From Saccharina japonica (taxonomy: Eukaryota > Sar > Phaeophyceae > Laminariales > Laminariaceae): DNA of 64,000 nt. Shown piece by piece: positions 57,867 to 64,000 of the stretch. The first letter of the stretch is position 1; each line of letters opens with the position of its first letter. Where the stretch lies: NCBI GenBank assembly GCA_008828725.1, contig MEHQ01001058.1, positions 792,911 to 856,910 of the forward strand, given 5' to 3'. The notes below the pieces were generated by a model. It was not told where the DNA came from. It was given only the letters and a program-made list of their open reading frames with translations, and made no database searches. A program made the translations under genes and the position numbers.

Positions 57867-60800
57867 GACTGTCGGGAGGGGGAACAGAACGAGACAGCAA
57901 GCATGTGCCCGTGTCTCGAACATTGAGCCGTTTCTGGAAGAACAGTTCGTTCCAGCTTCATTTTTTTAACTCTTAATAACGTCTCCTTGCTTTTTGTCTG
58001 AGACCCCGAGCAAGCCGACTGCAAAACACACCCGGGTTGTGTAAGTTGAACCCCTCCCGCCGCTGTGCGTGGGTGTAACACTTCCCTAACCATGTGCGTG
58101 TGTGACCGACCTGTGTGCACACGCGCGTACGTGGGTGCGTTTTTTTTCTTCTTTATTTTCCTTCGTATTTTGTCTTGTGTCTAATATTGTCCTTTTTTTT
58201 CTTGTATTGTCTTGTCTTTCTTTTCGCGTGTGTCGATTTCTTCCTTTCTTTCATTTTTTCGTTTTTGCTCTTTTTTTTAGTTTTGTTTTCGCTCAAAGGC
58301 GGAGGGAGTTCTGAGGGAGGAAGGCGGGGGGGGGGGGTTCGGGTGCTCGAGTATTTGGACCAAAGGGTTGAGCGAAAAAAGTCGCGCCTGCGTCAGAAAA
58401 CGGTCGTACGGCGTGGTTGTAAGCTAATGTTAGGTTGTTTGGGTTTTTTACGAGACCGAGCGAATGCGTTTGTTTAATCGTGGACAAAGATTAAAGGCGC
58501 GATATGGGGAAACTGGGAGATCGGGGCGGGCGGGGGGGGGGGGGGCGGGGGGTAGAGGCAGAGAGAGGGGGGGGTGTCTTATCAAATGCGGCCCCAGTTC
58601 TGGGAAACCCAGCGTGATGGTCATCGCCGCTCCGTTTCTGCGTGCTTTGCGTTGTGGTGGCTTTGCGTGATGACAGACTTTTGCTTACTGTAACAGCCGG
58701 TCGAGGCTGTTTGCGGTGTTTTTGGTCTGTTGAAAAGTTGTATGGTCTTCCCTCCCCCCCTCTCCCGCCTCTCCGCTCGTCTTCACGGTCCGTTTCTGGG
58801 GTGTGCGTGAGACGTAATGTGGTGTACTAGAACTTTTGGTCCTGTGGGAGCAGCTTTTGTGGGAGCATTTGTGGGAGCCTGTGACAACTCACTCACTTCA
58901 TCCTGGCTCTTTTTCTCCGGCCGTTCGTTGGCCGGTGGAGTACACTGGGTACTCCGGGATATGTTTCGGATAAAGTTGTCCCGGCAGGATGATCTATCAA
59001 AAGGGTAGGGAGGGAGTGGGACAGGCATACTATTCTCTCTGTGGGTGTTGATGCAGTACTGCTACTGTGTTTTGGGAGGGGAGGGGGGGGGTGGAGGGGT
59101 AGGGTTCGTCCTCTATGATTTTTGGTTGGTAGGTGGAAGGTTTGGATGTATGTGTGCGTTCTGCGACCGCTGGGTCAAAATGGACATGTCATAAAATTCA
59201 TAAGGTAGAGGAAAGGACCGGTTGGGTTGATTTTTGAAGTTTCGGAGTAAATTGCACCACAACGCGAGTTCCGCGCGGCAAGCTCGCTGCCGTGGGAATG
59301 TCCAAATTGTCGTTCGCGACGCCAGCAGCTGTGGTTGCGATTGTGGCGGTTGATGGTAAGTTTATCGGTAATCGGATGATGATACTTACCTGGTTCTTGT
59401 TACGAACAAACGGATGGATGAATGATGTTTTTCGAGGGGTTCAAGATGGATTATGTCGGGTATGTACTGTCTCATGTCTCTTGTAGTCCGGCTGTTATCC
59501 CCACATTTTTTTTGGCGCTGTCGCTTGCTATCCAACCTTGAGAGAGGTTTTGAGGAGGGCAGGAGGAGAAGAAGCGCCGTGAGCGGGGAGCATCAGCAAG
59601 AGGGGGGACGGGAGGGAGAGAGAGAGAGAGAGGAGAGGAGAGGAGAGAGAGGAGAGAGAGAGAGAAGAGAATAATGTTTTAGTTGTCACCTCATGAACGT
59701 AACAGCTCGTCTTGTTCGGTACAGTAGTTGATCGATCGGCTTTTGATTTGAGTATCGGTTGATCGGGGCCGGGGCCCGTCGTTGTGGCGCGTCGCCTCGG
59801 TTTTTGCAGTTGTTTTCATTTGCCTCTCTGATAGATTATCTTTTGGCACTTTCTTTGGTTCGTTCGGTGTGTCTTTTTTTCCCTTGTCGTAAGCTCTTGC
59901 CATGTCAGCGACAGATGCGCGCCCTTGGTTCGTGGGCTCGTTCCGTCGTTCCCATCGCCGGGCGGGTGGGTGGGTGGGTTGGTCTCAATGGCGCCTTGGC
60001 GACTGGCGACGCTAGGGGGCTTAGCCGACAACAAAACGGCCGCCCCCGCCCAATTCATCGCGCATCACCCGTGTTAGTTTGCGAGACCGGCGAAAAGTCT
60101 TGGGAGTTTCTACAGATATAGTCATGGTGGTGGCGAGTTGCAGCAGGGGGTGGGGGAGGGGAGGGGGGGGGGTGTGAGGGCGGCAGATAATTATGAAACG
60201 GCGGAGATGTAGAGGTGCGAGGGCGCCGCCGTTTTTTTGTCTGTGCCTTACCATGTGAGGGGAACTCCTTACAATCGCGCCGCTTCTTTTCCTTCATTCA
60301 GGGGAACGGAAAGGATGGGGCGCGGACGCAAATTTACACACCGTATTCTGTGCTGTTGGATAACGAATAGCATACGTAGGGTGAAAGAGATTACAAGGCG
60401 GGTGAGTCCCACGAGCTTTTATGAGTATACAGGTGGATGGCTGCTGTTTTTAGTTCCAGCGGTGCCGTCGATGGCACTCGGCTAACAAAAGGCGCCCGCT
60501 TTATGTAGTGGAGAGGGGAAAGGGGGGGGTGGGCTCTCCGGCGCGGCGCCCGTGCGCGCAGATTTCCTGGTTTCCGAATGCTTTTTTAAGACAACAGCGC
60601 CTGGCGTACGCGCGAACGAGCTTGCTTTCCCTCCTGTGACCACACGGACGAACAACCGAACGAATGTGTGTGTATCACGTTGTACAATTACTTCTACCAA
60701 TACTACACAAGCAGAGCAGCGGCGGTGGTGGCGGCGGCGGCGTCTGCGACCGTTTTTTGTTCGTTGTCTTTTCTCTTTTCTCTTTATTGTGTTTGCGAAG

Positions 60801-62600
60801 TGGGGGGAAAAAAAGAAACGCGCGCTCCATATTTTTTTTGTATGGCGGTTGGCGAAGGGTATAGCCGACAATCGTTTTTGCCCACCTTCCTGGTGAAGGG
60901 TGTCACCTGGGCTTGCGGTTGGCCCGCCCACGAACGGTTGGCCGACCGCAAGCGGGCAACGAACGATTGCCCGGGTGGGAGGAGGGGATAATATGCTTAA
61001 CTTGCACGTCGGGCGAAGTAAAGCCCTCTTGCATTTACATCATGGGATGTGTGTCAGCGTTGGCGAGAGAGACCAACAATGATGATCCTGATCCTGCTTA
61101 GTGTACTGTAGCCCGGTAGGGTGCGATGTGTTCAGGGGTTCAGGGAGGCGTGGGTGGTGGGAAGGAGGGAAGGGGTTACCGACGGTTAGGGGTTACCGAC
61201 GGTTTTAGTGGCCGGCGGTAACACCTACCTCCGTACTGCCTCCGTACTTGACGATAACTCCGGTGGCAGGGAGGGGGAAGGGGGGGCGGGGGGGGGATTT
61301 ATGGCGGAGGGAAAATGTTTCTTCCTTTTTGCCACTGGAGTTGATGGTTGATGTGTAGTGCGGCGAATGTTGCGGTGATTCTCTCTCGCGTGAATGAAGT
61401 ACATAAAGGATGTAGGCATGGATGGGAAAGGTGTGGGGAGGTTTTGCCGTGCACCAGAGCAGGAGGGAGGGAGGGGAGGCAAGGGAGGGCGGGAAGGAGG
61501 GGGTGTACCGTTTATCCGTCTTGTCTTGACAAGTTGTGTGCACCGCGGCTGGCTGACTGGCTGCGGTTGCTGCTGCTGCTGATGCTGGCGGCGGCGGGTG
61601 GCGGTGGCACGCCGCCTTTCGTGTTGGTGTGTGTTCTCCTTGAGCCGCGTCGTGTGTCTGTTGTCGCTTGCACGCGCTCGCAGGCACACGCGAAAACGCA
61701 CGCGCGACGCGCGCGCAAACAAGCGCTCCCTTCCTTCGTTCTTCCTTTGTCGGAGGAAAAGCCTCCGCTCTGTTCGCCGGGGTAATGAAAAGCAAGCAGT
61801 GTCCGGTACTCTGGGCACCTTGCACTGACTGAAGGCGCGCGTAGCACACACGCGCGCGCGAAACGATCGCCCGTCGCCGCGGCAAGCGCTGTCGGCGGCG
61901 GCGTGAGTGGCCGGACAAGATCAGTGTACCACTGCTCGCGGGGTTGGTTTTGATGTTGTGGTCGTCGTCGTTGTCGTGCACGTTTACTTTTTCGCCGTTC
62001 TCCACCCGCTCGCTGCGCGCGTCTCGTGGCCCTCAGGGTTTCTCGGATCACCAACCGAACCGCTTTTTTTTTATAGTCCCCGGCTGTGTTCGCGACGGGG
62101 GGGGCCGCGGGCCGCAACCTATCTGTGCTAATTGGCGCCCAGCACCGGCAAGTCGCCTATCAGCGTGTCAGAGAGCACGAGGAGGGAGCGGGGGCGAAGG
62201 GGCTCTTCACAGTCGTCAGTCGCCGAAACGTCTTGCTGAAAACTTGATAATGGGGTGTTAAGAGCCCTTACTTTTTCGGCGTGTGGTGGCAGATTGCGTG
62301 CGTGGGATATAGCTGTCCCCCCGTCTAGCCTTGAGTAAGTAGTACGGTTGGAGTGTATGCGTTGCCCCCCTATCCCCCCCCATCCCCCCCCCCAACACCC
62401 CGTGACAGTTTATGGGGATATGCCGAAATATTGCATGCCAGGTACATATATTTACAGTCTGTAGGCACTGTTTTGTTGTTGCGGTGAGGTGCATCAGCGG
62501 TGGCGGCTGGCGCTCCCGCCTCGCGTTTTACCCCCCGTACCGCTCCCGGCACTTTCGCTGAGAGGCTAGCCTTGAGATGCCGCCTTTGTAGCGTGGGACT
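57867..62600. other. GC-rich intergenic stretch, no gene supported
   Basis: Few dispersed repeats. Open frames at 60482-60931 (-) and 61205-62117 (-, two frames) are long but low-complexity, rich in Arg, Pro and Ala, and lack recognisable domains. Simple GA-rich sequence lies at 59604-59670 and G runs at 58526-58542 and 62613-62648. A promoter or 5' exon of a neighbouring gene could be hidden here. Confidence 0.4.
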
Positions 62601-62611
62601 TGGATGCGGAA

Positions 62612-62649
<38 letters not shown>

Positions 62650-62660
62650 ACTCATGGGGG
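62601..62660 (+). repeat. poly-G run with family D start
   Basis: A ~36-base G run leads into TACTCATGG and a further short G run. TACTCATG after poly-G is the D left end; the rest of the element is missing. Confidence 0.5.
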
Positions 62661-63239
62661 GGGAGAAATAGGACGAGGGCGTATATAGCTTTCGGCTACA
62701 ATACAAGAAGTAGAAGTACAGCAGCACTCGTGCGCTGCTGTGGTGCAGTCATGTTATACTGCACTGAAATACAACCTAAAATACGAGTGTTGTGTTTAGT
62801 TGCCTACGTTTTACGTACAAACTTGAAAGTTATCCGCAGAATAAGATGAGTTACTTGGAGGAGCACGGAGGAGGGGTGAAGCGGAGAATAAGGCGTGTTG
62901 GCTCTAGTTTTCGGTGGGGAGAGATGGGAGGCGCGTTGCCATCACGAGCTCGCGACGAAACTGGCAATTAACTACATGCATTAATGGGTATTCCCTTTTT
63001 TTACTATTCGGGTGTGTACAGAACTTGCGTCGATCACAGCAGCAAATCGCTGGTTGTTGTGGAGACCTGCTGCTGCTTCCGCGCGAAGACAAAAAAAAGT
63101 GTTGTCTTCAGCAAAACCATTAATGATAATAATGTGTCCTTTTAGATGCGTGCTGCGATACGCAGGGGTAGAGCATGGTTTTGGCCAAAACATTTATGAC
63201 TCGACTATTACTGACTAATTCACCAGTCGTCAGACTGGA

Positions 63240-63345
63240 ACCTCATCGATGGAAAATAATTCCATGACGATAGATTAATCAAGTGAAAAAGTGACGATAG
63301 ATTAATCAAGTGAAAAAAGCACCCCTAGAAAATCAAGTGAAAAAA
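63240..63345 (+). repeat. short tandem repeat
   Basis: GACGATAGATTAATCAAGTG plus AAAAAG occurs twice, followed by a third, shortened AATCAAGTGAAAAAA. Confidence 0.7.
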
Positions 63346-63692
63346 AAGTGATTTTGATGCTGGTAGATACTGCACGCATTATTATTGGTTGGTGTGTTCC
63401 GGTAGGTCGCGATATTATGTTGCTGGCGATGGGTGTTGCATGTGGGTCAGACGGCATACAGGTCAAGGGCAATGGCGCCTTATTCTAAACCCCTTTAGGG
63501 TTTAGTTTCTGTTTCGGCTCTGAAAGACCTCTATCTTTTCTTGACCGCGCTTTTTTTACCGTGGTTATCTGTCGCCGCTTTTTTGTCCGAGGTATCCAGA
63601 CTTTTCTTATAGTCGTATGAAGTGTATGTACGTATCTACTGCGTACAGTACGAGTCATATCCGTTTTTTGTTGGAATATTTCTTGGTGATGA

Positions 63693-63880
63693 GTAAGGGC
63701 CCGTATTAACGAGTATGAGATGAATTCAATTTGGAAAAAAGAAAATTCAAACACGCTTTTCATTGGTCAACACACGCACCAGCATCAAAGATTAGGATCT
63801 TGGGCTCTAATCAATTTCAATTGGACGAAAAAACCAAGAAGGTCCCAGGACCTTCTTTTCCAAAGAATTCAAATCAAATT
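63693..63880. mobile_element. foldback element, family J, partial copy
   Basis: Starts GGGCCCGTATTAACGAG and shares CTTTTCATTGGTCAACACAC and CACCAGCATCAAAGATTAGG with 26284-26605. A different palindrome follows (AAGGTCCCAGGACCTT). I cannot see the right end. Confidence 0.6.
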
Positions 63881-64000
63881 GAGGAGTTGGCCCGACTTGG
63901 ACCGGCATGTCCACGGTGGGCAAACGCCCCCGGTACAATCTGGTCATTTCTTGGTGGCATCGATGACAACGACCGAGGCGACAACACGTGAAACACAACC

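Noticed and set aside
61205-62117. Long minus-strand open frames
   Set aside because: They are Arg/Pro/Ala/Thr-rich, overlap in two frames, and have no recognisable domain; GC-rich DNA produces such frames by chance.

Overview
This is a eukaryotic nuclear scaffold: one intron-rich gene in a very repeat-dense background. The coding exons use GC-rich third positions, introns are large (250 to 2,500 bases) with GT-AG ends, and there are long poly-G/poly-C runs, many short inverted-repeat elements and tRNA-derived SINEs. This best fits a brown alga or another stramenopile of the Ectocarpus type. That is inference from style only; no marker gene is present. Four assembly gaps lie at 28827-28914, 43573-44007, 50303-50305 and 54607.

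1-24,600: no recognisable gene. The stretch is a mosaic of short non-autonomous elements that fall into recurring families, named here A to L, plus tandem repeats. A is an inverted-repeat MITE with TATTACGGGGGACCATAG ends. B is a ~85-bp element that starts AACCCCTTAAGAACTGG. C is an ~80-bp near-perfect hairpin. D is a ~290-bp repeat bordered by poly-G. E is a GATCTAG satellite element. F is a tRNA-derived SINE. G, H, I, J, K and L are smaller families. One minus-strand open segment (17377-17769) looks protein-like but is unidentified. 24,600-31,400: one exon-like segment (24773-24872), a 53-bp tandem array, a foldback element, further family members and a satellite.

31,450-56,110 (+): a DEAH/DExH-box RNA helicase of the DHX36/DHX57 clade. 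I could assemble 19 exons with consistent phases, giving 1,136 visible codons. Motifs I, Ia, Ib, II (DEVH), III, IV and V are present, followed by the winged-helix/ratchet (HA2) and OB-fold regions and a ~340-residue Gly/Ser-rich tail ending in RGG-like sequence. The exon that should carry motif VI is missing; it should lie in intron 9, most simply inside the 435-N gap. Intron 7 holds a second, diverged copy of the end of exon 7 (motif IV) with its own splice signals in phase. This is the most interesting gene-level feature.

56,111-64,000: GC-rich, less repetitive sequence, probably the helicase 3' UTR and then intergenic DNA. No gene can be supported here. The window ends in a second member of the foldback family J.

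Repeats insert into one another: A into C, C into A, F into A, and probably B into L. This gives a relative history of activity. About half of the helicase introns carry a poly-G-bounded D element or fragment, several within 30 bases of a splice site.
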